NCBI GenBank assembly: GCA_964421565.1
Contig: CAYQXJ010000003.1
Coordinates: forward strand, 186,001 to 250,000
Source: CAYQXJ01 sp964421565
Lineage (GTDB): Bacteria > Planctomycetota > Brocadiia > SM23-32
Reading direction: 5' to 3'
Length of the DNA stretch: 64,000 nt
The position numbers and the translations under genes are program-made. Below the pieces are notes generated by a model. That model was not told where the DNA came from. It searched no databases and saw nothing but the letters and a program-made list of their open reading frames with translations. Below, piece by piece: positions 33,294-42,532 of the stretch (position 1 is its first letter; each line of letters opens with the position of its first letter).

Positions 33294-34706
33294 TCAGAAC
33301 GGGCGATGACGGGCGAGCCCTCCGCTCGCCGCGTCCAGCATCCTGTGCAGCATGCGTTCGCGCATCATCCCGAGCAGGCCGGCGCACGAGGCGTCGCCGG
33401 CGCGGTTGACGAACTCGTGCGGGTCGGCCTTCAGGTCGTAGAGCACCTCCCGGCCGGGGCCGTAGCGAATGTACTTCGCCTCGGCCGTGCGGAGCATCGC
33501 GCAGAGCGGCTGCCCCGGCCCACCGTGCATGGCGAGCCCCCCGCGATCCTCCACACCGGCCCCTCCGTCGCGGATAGCGCCCGCCAGGCTTCTGCCCTGG
33601 ACCTGCCAGGGAACGTCCACACCTGCCAGCTCACAGAGCGTCGGCAGCAGGTCCACCGCCTCGGTCACCTGCTCCATGCGCACTCCAGCGGGCAGCCCGT
33701 TCGGCCAGTGCAGGATCACGGGCAGGTGCATCACCTCGTCGTAGAACGAGTGCTGCTTGCTGACCATCCCGTGGTCGCCGTCCATGTCGCCGTGGTCGGA
33801 CATGAACAGGATGAGCGTGTCATCCAGCTCGCCGCGCTCCTGCAGGGCATCCACGATGCGACCGACCTGGCTGTCCATCACGCTGCACATGGCGTAGAAG
33901 TAGCACCTGCGCTCGCGGAAGCGGTCGGCGGGCATGTCCCTTCCCGAGAGCAACATGCTGCGGAGCGGCTCCGGCTTGTCCGCCTCTTCCCCCTCGCTTC
34001 GGTGCGGCTCGGGCATGTCGGCGTCGCGGTAGCGCTCGAAGACTTCCGCCGGCGGGTTCAGCGGCGGGTGCGGGGCGTACATGCCGGCGTGGATGAACGA
34101 GGGCCGCCCGTAACGCAGGTAGTAAATGGTCTGCGAGGCCACGAAGCCGCAATGGCTCACCTCCGCCGGGGCTTCCACCGTCCAGCCCTCGCCCGGGTCG
34201 CCGCGTCGCATGCGCTCGCGAGGCCGCGGCACCCGCATGGCGTCGGCGTGCCGGGGGTGCTCGGTGCGAAGCCAGCGGGTGTAGGCATCGACATAGCATC
34301 CGGGCTCCTCGCTCAACGCCATGAAATCAAAACCGTAGCGGCGCCGGCCGGCGGGGTCGAGGTCCATCTCGTCGTGCGGCTCGAAGTGGAGCTTGCCGAT
34401 CTGGGCCGTCTCCCAGCCCGCCGCGCCGAAAACTTCGGCGCAGCTCGGCCCACGCTCTTCCGGGAAAGCAGGGCCGTTGCACGTGACCCCCGTTCGGCAG
34501 GGATACTGACCCGTCATGAAGCTGACCCGGCTCGGCATGCAGACGGGGTGCTGCCCCTGGCAATTGCCCAGGGCCACGCCCCCCTCCGCCAGGCGGTCCA
34601 GGTTCGGCGTGTGGACAGCGGGGTTGCCGTTCGCGCCGATGCAGTCGTAGCGCAGATGGTCCGTGGTGATCCAGATGATGTGGCGCGGTCGCTGCCGTTG
34701 GGACAT
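33294..34706 (-). CDS. Sulfatase (arylsulfatase-type alkaline phosphatase superfamily)
   Basis: The 470-residue enzyme has the sulfatase core: metal ligands in IIWITTDHLRYD, the formylglycine site CMPSR at residues 56-60 (C-x-P-S-R, so the Cys would be oxidised by FGE or anSME), YPCRTGV, GKLHF and the C-terminal LFMSDHGDMDGDHGMVSKQHSFYDE. It hydrolyses sulfate esters of sugars or polysaccharides. No signal peptide is visible, unlike most polysaccharide sulfatases, so it may act in the cytoplasm on imported oligosaccharides. No maturation enzyme is encoded in the window. Planctomycetes are rich in such genes. Confidence 0.93.
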   Translation of the reverse strand: MSQRQRPRHIIWITTDHLRYDCIGANGNPAVHTPNLDRLAEGGVALGNCQGQHPVCMPSRVSFMTGQYPCRTGVTCNGPAFPEERGPSCAEVFGAAGWETAQIGKLHFEPHDEMDLDPAGRRRYGFDFMALSEEPGCYVDAYTRWLRTEHPRHADAMRVPRPRERMRRGDPGEGWTVEAPAEVSHCGFVASQTIYYLRYGRPSFIHAGMYAPHPPLNPPAEVFERYRDADMPEPHRSEGEEADKPEPLRSMLLSGRDMPADRFRERRCYFYAMCSVMDSQVGRIVDALQERGELDDTLILFMSDHGDMDGDHGMVSKQHSFYDEVMHLPVILHWPNGLPAGVRMEQVTEAVDLLPTLCELAGVDVPWQVQGRSLAGAIRDGGAGVEDRGGLAMHGGPGQPLCAMLRTAEAKYIRYGPGREVLYDLKADPHEFVNRAGDASCAGLLGMMRERMLHRMLDAASGGLARHRPF

Positions 34707-34776
34707 GGTCTGGCCTCGCGTTTAGTCGTGCGGGCCGTTATGGTACATTCCCTTTCGGACCATGCAAGGACACGCG

Positions 34777-35469
34777 ATGGAGTTGGCGCAACTCCACCAG
34801 TGGCGGTTCGAGTACGGTGCCGCGCGAAGGCTGCAGGAGGAACTGGCCGAACGCGTGCGGATCGAGCCGATCCCCGAACCTGTGCGCATGGTGGCGGGGG
34901 CCGACGTTTCCTTCAGCAAGAAACTGGCGCGCTTCTTCGCGGCAGTGGTGGTCTGCCGGCTGCCCGAGATGGAGGTTGTGGAAGTGCGCACAGCCGACAC
35001 GCCCCCATCGGCGCCATACATCCCCGGCATGCTGACGTTTCGAGAGGGGCCGACGCTGCTGGAGGCATTCGGCAAGGTGGAGGCCGCGCCCGACGCAGTG
35101 ATCTTCGACGGCCAGGGCTACGCGCATCCGCGGCGCCTCGGGCTCGCCTGCCACATGGGGCTATGGCTCGGGCTGGCGACGGTGGGCTGCGCCAAGAGCC
35201 GCCTGGTCGGGGAACACGAGGAACCCGGCCGACGGAAGGGCGAATGGACACCGCTGACCGAGAACGGTGAACGCCTCGGCGACGTTGTAAGCACGCGCAC
35301 TGACGTCAGGCCCGTTTTCGTGAGCCCGGGCCACCTGGCCGATTTCGCCACGTCGCGCGCGCTGGTGCTGCGCTGCTGCACGAAGTACCGCCTGCCGGAG
35401 CCCACACGTCGGGCCCACCTGGCAGTCGGCCGGTGGAAGCGCCGCTATCTGGAGCGCCGGGGGCCGTGA
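34777..35469 (+). CDS. nfi: Endonuclease V (deoxyinosine repair)
   Basis: The 230-residue protein has the endonuclease V motifs: VAGADVSFSK with the catalytic Asp, AAVVVCRLPEMEVVE, YIPGMLTFREGP, VIFDGQGYAHPRRLGLACHMGLWL and GCAKSRLVG. It nicks DNA one base 3' to deoxyinosine formed by adenine deamination. The start at 34777 (AAGGA 6 bp upstream) is preferred over an in-frame ATG at 34762. It is divergent from the sulfatase gene and convergent with a deacetylase-like gene. A characteristic C-terminal basic helix (RRAHLAVGRWKRRYLERR) is present. Confidence 0.93.
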   Translation: MELAQLHQWRFEYGAARRLQEELAERVRIEPIPEPVRMVAGADVSFSKKLARFFAAVVVCRLPEMEVVEVRTADTPPSAPYIPGMLTFREGPTLLEAFGKVEAAPDAVIFDGQGYAHPRRLGLACHMGLWLGLATVGCAKSRLVGEHEEPGRRKGEWTPLTENGERLGDVVSTRTDVRPVFVSPGHLADFATSRALVLRCCTKYRLPEPTRRAHLAVGRWKRRYLERRGP

Positions 35470-35487
35470 TATGGGCGAGGCGGCCTC

Positions 35488-36414
35488 TCACCCCTCCTCC
35501 TCCAGCTCGCGAAGCCGGCGATGGATCTCGTCCGCCTTCTCATGCAGGTCGCTCAACGTGGCACCGCGCAGCTCGAGGCCGCCGCGCTCGGCCGCCTGGC
35601 GGAGGGTCGAGCACAGGTTATGCAGCTTCTCCACGTGAGGGTCCTGCGCTCCGCCCCAGTCCGCCACGTTCGAGGTGACCAGGGTGATGGCCTTCACGCG
35701 CGTTTGATCCTCGAGCATGCGCTTGATGTGGCGGGCTATCAGATCCTCCGCGTATTCGTGCAGGTCGGGCTGCTCTATGCGCATGTGCGGCGGGGTGTAG
35801 GTCTCATACGAGATATGCGTGGCCGCCTCGAAGTCGCTGGTCACCGGCACCTCGTAGAACTCCATCGTGCCCGCCTGGGTACGGTTCAGCGGGTCGGTGT
35901 GGTGCGGGAAGGGATAGCTCGGGAACCACAGGCTGCACTGGTCGTTGTCCATCCGGCCGGGCAGGCTGCAACTGCCCTGGCGGAAGCCCTCCATGCAGAG
36001 CACGTGGTATGTATAGTCATTCGCACTGAAGTAACCCGGCCGGAAGGTGGTGGGCGATTCGCCGAGGTGGTTCTCCCACGTCTTGCGAGCCAGCGCCACG
36101 ATCTCCCTCTGGCGGTCGAAGCTGTACGAACCCAGGCAAGCCTGGTATTCGGAAAGCTGGGGGTGGCACAGCACGCCCGCCTCGACGCCCGCCTCGGAGA
36201 GGTCACGAACCGTGCCTGCGAAACGGTGCAGCGCCTCCGGCGTCACAAACAGGGCCGCACGGAAGCCGGCCTCCCGAACCGCGTCGGCGAAAGCCGTCAC
36301 GGCACGCTCCGCGTGGTCCCAACGCTCAGGCCCGCGAACCTCCGGCCCCCCGCCGGCGGGCAGGCAGTTCATGGTAAACACGGCGTGCAGCACTTTCCCG
36401 TCGTCTTCCGGCAC
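35488..36414 (-). CDS. Polysaccharide deacetylase-like (NodB homology) protein
   Basis: The 308-residue protein resembles the carbohydrate esterase 4 barrel: KVLHAVFTMNCLP at the first strand, GFRAALFVTPEALHRFAGTVRDLSEAGVEAGVLCHPQLSEY where the metal-binding H-x(3-4)-H region lies, and TTFRPGYFSANDYTYHVL at the FRPP motif. The canonical first Asp pair (DDG) is not seen, so activity as a deacetylase is doubtful; the substrate is unknown. The GTG at 36414 is chosen because GGAGGA is about 6 bp upstream. It has a good promoter. No signal peptide is visible. Confidence 0.7.
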   Translation of the reverse strand: MPEDDGKVLHAVFTMNCLPAGGGPEVRGPERWDHAERAVTAFADAVREAGFRAALFVTPEALHRFAGTVRDLSEAGVEAGVLCHPQLSEYQACLGSYSFDRQREIVALARKTWENHLGESPTTFRPGYFSANDYTYHVLCMEGFRQGSCSLPGRMDNDQCSLWFPSYPFPHHTDPLNRTQAGTMEFYEVPVTSDFEAATHISYETYTPPHMRIEQPDLHEYAEDLIARHIKRMLEDQTRVKAITLVTSNVADWGGAQDPHVEKLHNLCSTLRQAAERGGLELRGATLSDLHEKADEIHRRLRELEEEG

Positions 36415-36460
36415 GTCGACTCCTCCGGGCATAGCGGACAGAAGGGCGCTTGCACGTTTG

Positions 36461-36489
36461 ACCTTAACGCAGGCACCTCCGCTGTGCAA
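36461..36489 (-). promoter_or_regulatory. Promoter for the deacetylase-like gene
   Basis: On the minus strand TTGCAC (36489-36484), 17 bp, TAAGGT (36466-36461). Confidence 0.55.
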
Positions 36490-36530
36490 GATGCAGGCTG
36501 CGTGGCGGCACGGGCTGTGGGGCAATGGGC

Positions 36531-36559
36531 TTGCGCGTGGCGGCCCCCGGCCGTAGACT
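36531..36559 (+). promoter_or_regulatory. Promoter for the YjdF-like gene
   Basis: TTGCGC (36531-36536), 17 bp, TAGACT (36554-36559), 53 bp before the start codon; divergent from the promoter at 36461-36489. Confidence 0.55.
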
Positions 36560-36612
36560 GCACAGCCCCCGTGCGCCCCTGCACGCCCGCCAGCCCGAGC
36601 CGAGGCCCGAGA

Positions 36613-37242
36613 ATGCACATACACCGACGTGAGATACCCATCCTGGTTGTCAACCTGCTTTACGTGGCCGTCTTCGGCGCCATGTCCGTGCGCAGGGCAA
36701 ACTATGAGTTCGTCATCTACGCCCTGGTCATCATCGCGGCCCTCTGCGGCGTTGCTGCCTGCCAGAGGCGTGTGGAGTTCGGCCCTTTGATCCTGTGGGG
36801 GCTCACCGCGTGGGGCCTGCTCCACATGGCCGGCGGGCACCTCTTCATCAGCGGCACACGCCTTTACGAGATGATCCTTGTGCCGATCTGCGAACGCTAC
36901 CAGGTGTTGAAGTACGACCAGGCGGTGCATTGCCTGGGATTCGGCGTGGCCACGCTGGTCTGCCACCATCTGCTGGCCGCCAATCTCGCTCCGGCGCCGA
37001 ACTGGCGTGTGCTGTCCGTGCTGGTAGCGCTGATGGGCATGGGGGTGGGGGCGTTCAACGAGGTCCTGGAACTGCTGGTGGTCCTCTTCGCGCCGCAAAG
37101 CGGCGTGGGCGGCTACTACAACACGGCGTTTGACCTGGTGTTCAACATGCTGGGCGCCCTACTGGCCGTATGCTGGCTGAGCTGGCGGCGCGCTCATGGC
37201 GAGCGCCCTTCGCCGCCCGCCGCACCCTCCAGGGCGCCCTGA
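36613..37242 (+). CDS. YjdF/DUF2238-like inner-membrane protein
   Basis: This 209-residue protein has five or six membrane helices. VLKYDQAVHCLGFGVATLVCHHLL and, near the end, YYNTAFDLVFNMLGALLAVCW fit the D-x-x-x-H...GF and TxxDxxxNxxGA wording of the DUF2238 (YjdF) family, for which no biochemical role is established. The C-terminal 15 codons overlap, on the opposite strand, the end of the UPF0182 gene, so the two stop codons lie inside each other's genes. A promoter and ATG with a GAGAA purine run precede it. Confidence 0.7.
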   Translation: MHIHRREIPILVVNLLYVAVFGAMSVRRANYEFVIYALVIIAALCGVAACQRRVEFGPLILWGLTAWGLLHMAGGHLFISGTRLYEMILVPICERYQVLKYDQAVHCLGFGVATLVCHHLLAANLAPAPNWRVLSVLVALMGMGVGAFNEVLELLVVLFAPQSGVGGYYNTAFDLVFNMLGALLAVCWLSWRRAHGERPSPPAAPSRAP

Positions 37243-39953
37243 AGCGCTTCCAGGGCTTCTTGCAGTTCGTCCATGCGGCGCCCGTACTCGGCCCACTGCC
37301 CCGCCCTGAGCGCCTCCTGTGCGCTCCGGTAGGCATTGGTAGCCCGCTCCAGCAGTGCTGTGGCTTGCCGCGGCAGCCCGCGTGGTGCCGCCGGCGCCGG
37401 CTCCTGCGCAGCCTCGTCGGCGGGGGTTACAATTGGCGCGTCGGCGAAGACCGCTCGCAGCGACTCGGCCAGCGTCGGCCGCATGGCCACGCGTTCGCCG
37501 TAAGCTGCGATCACTCTCTTGAGCTGCGGCAGGGCGACCGCCTCCGCCTGAATATACAGCGGCTCCACGTAGAGTATGCCCTCCGCCACCGGGATGACCA
37601 GCAGGTTGCCCCGTATCACGTTGCTGCCGCGCTGGCTCCACAGCGTAAGCTGCTGGGAGATGTCGGGATCGCCGTCTATCCGCGCCTCAACCTGCCTCGG
37701 CCCGTAGATGAGTTTCTGCTTGGGGAACTTGTAGACCACCACCTCGCCGTATCGCGCCCCATCGCTGCGCCCGGCCAACCAGGAGATCATGTTATCCTTG
37801 TCGCGAGGGGTGAACGGCAGCATGAGGATGAACTCCGCCCCATCGCTGTCGGGCAGCTCCATGATGATGTAGTACGGTTCGACGAGCCTCTCCTGGCCGC
37901 GGTAGCTCTCGCGCGGCACCTCCCACATGTCCTCCCGATTGTAGAAGACCTGCGGATCCTCCATGTGGAAGGTGCGGTACTTGTCTGCCTGGACGGTGAA
38001 CATGTCCAGCGGGTAGCGGACATGCGCCCACAGGCTCGCCGGCATCTCGGACATGGGGCGGTAGAGCTCCGGGAAGATGGCGGAGTAGGCGCGTATCAGG
38101 GGATCGTCTTCGTCCGCCACGTACATCGTCACCGTGCCATCGTAGGCGTCGATGACCGCCTTGACTCCGTTGCGTATATAGTTGTATCCGCCGCGATCAA
38201 CGGGCTGGCTGTATGGGTAGAGCCGCGTGGTGGTGTAGGCGTCCTGTATCCAGAGTATCCGGCCGTCGTGCAGCACGGTGTAGGGGTCGCCGTCAAGCCT
38301 CAGGTAGGGAGCAAGGCGCCGCACGCGCTCGTCGATGCGCCGGTGGAACATCAGGCGGCTGCCCTCGGCCAGGTCGTCGCTCAGCAGTATCTTCAGGTCG
38401 CCGAACTCCAGGTAATAGACCAGCTTGCTGAGCAGCCCGCTGAACGGCACTCCCCCTCTGCCGCTGTAATGGTTGTAGGCATTCTCATCGCCCCGGGGGA
38501 AGTCAATCTCCCTCGCCTTCGTGTTGCCGAACACGTAGTCTGTGGTCTGCCGGCCGTAGTAGATGCGCCACTGCTGATCTTCGGACACGAAATCCGGCGC
38601 GCTGGGCGGAATGTCCTTGACCAGCAGCACCGGCAGCCCTTCCTCCGTGTGCCGGTTGACGGGGCTCATGCAGAGCCCGTAGCCATGGGTGTACTGGAGC
38701 CGCAGGTTGACCCACGTCCTGGCCTGCGGATCCAGCTTCTGGTGGCTGACCTCACGCAGGGAGAGCATCGTCTGGGTGTAGGCGCCATCAATGTCATAGC
38801 GGTCAATGTCGACCGAGCCGAAATCGTAGTAGGGGCGCAGTTCTTGTATCTCGCGGTAGGTGTCCTGCAGGGGGCGCCAATCCCAGAGCCGGATGTTGCG
38901 TATGGTCTCCTCCTGAGCCATGATATCTGCATAGCTCAGGTCCTCCCGCACGGGGTAGGAGACCTCGCCCACCTCGTGCAGCTTGTAGGCGTGGAGAGTG
39001 GCCTTGATGCTGTGCTCGATATAGGGCGTCTCCAATTGCAGCTCGTTGGGCTCCACGCGGAACTGCTGCAGGAAGCTGGGGTACACTCCCTGGAACACGA
39101 CCACGCAGCCGAGCCAGGCAGCCAGGGCGATCACCAGCGGTTTGACCCGCAACCTGCGGCGTGAGAACAGGAAGAGCCCGGCGATCAGAACACTGACCCC
39201 CGTCATCACCCAGAGGGCCGGCAGGCGGGCATGCACGTCCGTGTAGCCGGCGCCGTAGTGCGGTGGCCCGGCACTGTAGAGCAGGTCGTAGCGGCCCAGC
39301 AAGTAGCCGAACGCCATCAGGAAGAAGATCAACCCCATGGCCGTGTTCACGTGCCTCACCGCCGTCGGGGACAGAGAGAACCATTGACGCCCCGACAGAG
39401 CGCCGGCCACCACGTAGAGCGTCAATGAACTGGCCAGCGATAGCAGCAACATGCCCAGCAGGCCCTGGCGCAGCCACTGCAGAATCGGCACGGTGAAGAC
39501 GTAGAAGCCAACGTCGTTGCCGTAAATGGGGTCGGCCACGCCGAACGGCACCCGATGGAAAAACATCAGCACCGGACGCCACAGGCCGACGGTGGCGCTG
39601 CCCCCGGCGAGCCCGGCCAGTGCAGCAGCGGCCCAGAGGCCGCCCATCACGTAGCGGCGCAGCGCACCAGCGGAGACGCTGTACTCCCCGATCCGGTAGT
39701 ACTGCTCGGGCAGAGTCCTCAGGCACCGGCGCGCGATCAGAATACCTGAAGCCACCGCCCCGGAGGCTGCCACGAATCCCAACAGCCAGAGCCAGAGACG
39801 AGCGAAAAGTATGGTGGTAAACACCGAGCCGTGACCCAGGGCGCGAAACCACCAGTAATCCGCCAGCAGCGAAGCGGCTACGCGCAGCAAAACGATCGCC
39901 AGAGCGACCACCGCCACGCCGACAATCACCTTAACCAACTGCCGGTTGCTCAC
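37194..39953 (-). CDS. UPF0182-family large membrane protein
   Basis: The 919-residue protein has seven or so membrane helices in the first 300 residues and then a large extracytoplasmic domain. The conserved UPF0182 wording is clear: ADYWWFRALGHGSVFTTILFARLWLWLLGF near the start, NDVGFYVFTVP, VEPNELQLETPYIEHSI, LWDWRPLQDTYREIQELRPYYDF, GYGLCMSPVN, and NMISWLAGRSDGARYGEVVVYKFPK with GPRQVEARIDGD. A Pro/Ala-rich and coiled-coil tail follows. Family function is unknown. It overlaps the YjdF-like gene tail to tail by 49 bp. A 73-residue protein gene lies 83 bp upstream on the same strand. Confidence 0.93.
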   Translation of the reverse strand: MSNRQLVKVIVGVAVVALAIVLLRVAASLLADYWWFRALGHGSVFTTILFARLWLWLLGFVAASGAVASGILIARRCLRTLPEQYYRIGEYSVSAGALRRYVMGGLWAAAALAGLAGGSATVGLWRPVLMFFHRVPFGVADPIYGNDVGFYVFTVPILQWLRQGLLGMLLLSLASSLTLYVVAGALSGRQWFSLSPTAVRHVNTAMGLIFFLMAFGYLLGRYDLLYSAGPPHYGAGYTDVHARLPALWVMTGVSVLIAGLFLFSRRRLRVKPLVIALAAWLGCVVVFQGVYPSFLQQFRVEPNELQLETPYIEHSIKATLHAYKLHEVGEVSYPVREDLSYADIMAQEETIRNIRLWDWRPLQDTYREIQELRPYYDFGSVDIDRYDIDGAYTQTMLSLREVSHQKLDPQARTWVNLRLQYTHGYGLCMSPVNRHTEEGLPVLLVKDIPPSAPDFVSEDQQWRIYYGRQTTDYVFGNTKAREIDFPRGDENAYNHYSGRGGVPFSGLLSKLVYYLEFGDLKILLSDDLAEGSRLMFHRRIDERVRRLAPYLRLDGDPYTVLHDGRILWIQDAYTTTRLYPYSQPVDRGGYNYIRNGVKAVIDAYDGTVTMYVADEDDPLIRAYSAIFPELYRPMSEMPASLWAHVRYPLDMFTVQADKYRTFHMEDPQVFYNREDMWEVPRESYRGQERLVEPYYIIMELPDSDGAEFILMLPFTPRDKDNMISWLAGRSDGARYGEVVVYKFPKQKLIYGPRQVEARIDGDPDISQQLTLWSQRGSNVIRGNLLVIPVAEGILYVEPLYIQAEAVALPQLKRVIAAYGERVAMRPTLAESLRAVFADAPIVTPADEAAQEPAPAAPRGLPRQATALLERATNAYRSAQEALRAGQWAEYGRRMDELQEALEALQGALEGAAGGEGRSP

Positions 39954-40036
39954 TACGTACCCCCATGGAAACCCGACCCGAGCCCAGCATGCCCGCGCTC
40001 AGCCATGCGCAACGCCAGAGCGCACAAGCCGCCTGC

Positions 40037-40258
40037 TCAGCGCCCCCCCAGACCGTCCAGATTCTCCTGCTGCTTGCGCATCATGTCGATCAGCAGGCTG
40101 TTCTGCAGGACGATGGCGACCAGGGCGTTCGACGTGGCCTGCAGGTAGCGAAGCTGCCGCGTCTCATACTCCTCGCGGAACTCCGCGTCCGAGATGTAGC
40201 CCTGGGCCCGGTCCCGCAGCTCCGTCACTTCCTGCAAGATATCGTCTATCTCGGCCAT
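40037..40258 (-). CDS. Small hypothetical protein
   Basis: This 73-residue acidic protein is predicted to be mostly helical (MAEIDDILQEVTELRDRAQG...QLRYLQATSNALVAIVLQNSLLI) with a short hydrophobic segment at about 45-58. I recognise no family. AAGGA 6 bp upstream supports the ATG at 40258; an in-frame start at 40288 is less likely. It lies 83 bp upstream of the UPF0182 gene in the same direction and may be cotranscribed with it. Confidence 0.55.
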   Translation of the reverse strand: MAEIDDILQEVTELRDRAQGYISDAEFREEYETRQLRYLQATSNALVAIVLQNSLLIDMMRKQQENLDGLGGR

Positions 40259-40415
40259 CGCTTGTCCTTCCATGGAAACACTCGTCAACGACGCGCGCGG
40301 CGCTCACTCGTGAGCCGTTCTACGGAGGGCCCATGCCGCAGATGCCCGCCTCAGCCATTTGATGGTAACAGACCGCGTCGCCCGCGGCAAAGTGCACGGG
40401 CAGCCGCAGCACTCT

Positions 40416-41477
40416 CTACAGTTGGCCCGCCTCCACCATGAGCCGCAGAGGGAACTCCTCCTGCTGCAGGGGCAGATCAATGCGCGAGTGGGTTCGGGCA
40501 GACTCGTAGATCGCCATCACGATCTCCTGCCCCCGCAACGCCGAGTGGCCACTGAGCGGATGTTCGCCCCCCTCACGGATCAAGCGAGCGAACTGACGGT
40601 AGCTCTCCGCCATCGCGCCGCGGCTGTCGCCCGCCACGTTTACGCCTCGCCACCGAGCGGACTCGTCCTGGATCATGATGGCCGGTTCGGCCCGATCGCC
40701 CCTTCGCCACAGGCGCCCTTCGGTGCCGAATATCTCGTAATCCTGGTATTGACGGTCGGGGAGCTGCGCCTTGCCGAAGAACATCTCGGCCCGGATCCGA
40801 CCGGAAAACTCGACCACGGCCACGCCGCCCGTCTCAACGACGTGTCCGTAGCGGTATCCGCCCGAGACATGGTAGCCGACTCCCTTCTGCTGCGTCTGAT
40901 CGGGGGGGCGGCGGTAGATCTGGCCGAGGACCCACTCCGCCTCCGCGTCGCCCAGAAGGTGGCGTAGCGAGTCCACGGTGTGAGTGCCGTCACTGAGGAT
41001 GTCACCCGCGCAGGAGCCCCGCACCAGGTAAACGTCGCCGATCGCGCCCTCTTCCACCAGTTGCCGCATCTTCACCAGGGGGGCTGACATGCGGCGCTGG
41101 TGGTTCACGATCAGGGCGGTGCCGCTGCGCTCACAGGCCGCGACCATCGCGCGCGCCTGGCCCAGGTTGACGGCCATTGGCTTCTCGCAGCAGACGCCGC
41201 GCACACCGGCCTCGGCCGCCTGGACCGTGAGCCGCTCGTGCGAGTCGTTCGGCGTGGCTATGGCGACCACGTCCGGCGCTTCGGCCTCGAGCATCTGCGT
41301 GTAATCGGTGTAGACCTTTACGTCTTCGGCCACCGCTGCCGCCTTCCGCGCCGTCTCCTCGTCCAGGTCACAGACAGCGACCAGGTCATATTCCTGCAGG
41401 CTCGCCATCGCCTGGGCATGACCTCTGCCCATGCGACAGCCGACGACGGCTCCGCGCAGCACGTTCTGCTTACTCAT
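40416..41477 (-). CDS. Gfo/Idh/MocA-family oxidoreductase
   Basis: The about 353-residue enzyme shows VLRGAVVGCRMGRGHAQAM (an altered Rossmann glycine loop), DLVAVCDLDEETARKAA, APDVVAIATPNDSHERLTVQAAEAGVRGVCCEKPMAVNLGQA with the EKP motif intact, and the C-terminal GTHTVDSLRHLLGD metal/substrate region. It probably acts on a sugar or inositol. It lies 68 bp downstream of a sugar isomerase-like gene and should share its promoter. It differs from the copy at 18928, where EKP is missing. The ATG at 41477 is used; a GTG at 41489 is 12 bp upstream. Confidence 0.88.
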   Translation of the reverse strand: MSKQNVLRGAVVGCRMGRGHAQAMASLQEYDLVAVCDLDEETARKAAAVAEDVKVYTDYTQMLEAEAPDVVAIATPNDSHERLTVQAAEAGVRGVCCEKPMAVNLGQARAMVAACERSGTALIVNHQRRMSAPLVKMRQLVEEGAIGDVYLVRGSCAGDILSDGTHTVDSLRHLLGDAEAEWVLGQIYRRPPDQTQQKGVGYHVSGGYRYGHVVETGGVAVVEFSGRIRAEMFFGKAQLPDRQYQDYEIFGTEGRLWRRGDRAEPAIMIQDESARWRGVNVAGDSRGAMAESYRQFARLIREGGEHPLSGHSALRGQEIVMAIYESARTHSRIDLPLQQEEFPLRLMVEAGQL

Positions 41478-41545
41478 CTCTGCATGCACTCCGAGATTAC
41501 TGCCTCATTCTGGTTACCTGCCGGCACGCACAAGCCGGCAACGCG

Positions 41546-42367
41546 CTATTGCAGCGCCTTCACAAACTCCACGCACTGCGCCAGCACTTCGCGCTGCTGC
41601 ATGCCCTCGACCGGGTCGATCTCCATCAGCATGGGCAGAGCATCGAAGTGCGGCGTGTTCTCCTTCAGGATGCGAAACACTTCGGGGATATCGGCATCGC
41701 CCTGCCCGATCACCGCCCCGCTCGTCTCGAACGCGAGGTTGCGGGCGCTCGGGTGGCCGCGGCGGTCCTTGAAGTGCGTGCCGACCACGTAGGGCGCCGC
41801 ATCTTGTGCCGCGCGAAAGGGCTGCTCCGCCGCGAAGAAGGGGTTTGCCGTGTCGAACAGGATGCCGAGCCCCGGCGTGCGCGAGCAGAGCTCAGCCAGG
41901 TGTATGCACCAGTGCCCGGCGTTGTGCAGCCCGAGCGGGCATCCCGCCTCGGCGGCCGCCTCCGCCAGCGGCGCAAGCGCCTCGCAGGCGCGCTCGATCT
42001 GCTGCTCGATATCAGGCTCCCGCGTGAAACTGTCGTACGGCAGTCCGCTCGTGCAGACCGGAGAGCGGAACAGCGGCGCCAGCGCCTCAATCGCCGCCAT
42101 CGCCCGCTTGGTTGCCGTCTCCAGCTCGCTCGGGTCCTCCGTGTAGACGGGTATGCGCACGCCGAGCCCGACGCGCACGTCGAGTTCCTCGGCCAGCGTG
42201 GCCAGCTCCTGCCGGCGCGCGGCCTCCATCTCCATCAGCCGTGCGGCACTCCAGTCCGTCACGTGCAAGTCGAACTCCGCCATCAGCTCGAGCTGCGCCC
42301 TCATGGGGTCGTCAGCTCGCCCGTAGAGCCCGCTCATCCATCCGCCACTCGTCATTCCCCACAACAT
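41546..42367 (-). CDS. Sugar phosphate isomerase/epimerase-like TIM barrel (AP endonuclease 2 family)
   Basis: The 273-residue protein is a xylose-isomerase-like barrel: LELMAEFDLHVTDWSAARLME, RVGLGVRIPVY, GCPLGLHNAGHWCIHLAELC, GILFDTANPFFAAEQPF, YVVGTHFKDRRGH and a C-terminal PMLMEIDPVEG, with Asp, His and Glu residues placed like the family's metal site. It would isomerise or epimerise a sugar or polyol that the neighbouring Gfo/Idh/MocA enzyme oxidises; such pairs are frequent. GGGAGAGAG precedes the ATG at 42367. A good promoter lies about 65 bp upstream. Confidence 0.85.
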   Translation of the reverse strand: MLWGMTSGGWMSGLYGRADDPMRAQLELMAEFDLHVTDWSAARLMEMEAARRQELATLAEELDVRVGLGVRIPVYTEDPSELETATKRAMAAIEALAPLFRSPVCTSGLPYDSFTREPDIEQQIERACEALAPLAEAAAEAGCPLGLHNAGHWCIHLAELCSRTPGLGILFDTANPFFAAEQPFRAAQDAAPYVVGTHFKDRRGHPSARNLAFETSGAVIGQGDADIPEVFRILKENTPHFDALPMLMEIDPVEGMQQREVLAQCVEFVKALQ

Positions 42368-42432
42368 GCAACTCTCTCCCGCCAGGGCATCGGGGCGCTC
42401 TGGCCCCGCAATCGTGAACTCAGCAGTGCGCG

Positions 42433-42460
42433 ATTATAGAGGGGTCGGGGGCGGCGACAA
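42433..42460 (-). promoter_or_regulatory. Promoter for the isomerase/oxidoreductase operon
   Basis: On the minus strand TTGTCG (42460-42455), 16 bp, TATAAT (42438-42433). Confidence 0.7.
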
Positions 42461-42532
42461 GGGGAACAGCGCTTTCCCACCGGGAATGCACCTGCAGCGA
42501 GCAGCGCTGCGGCGAAGTGGAAGCGCCCCGAA

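Noticed and set aside
36415..37098. Extension of the deacetylase-like gene upstream to 37098
   Set aside because: It would run antisense through the YjdF-like gene and past a good promoter; the GTG at 36414 has a strong ribosome-binding site.
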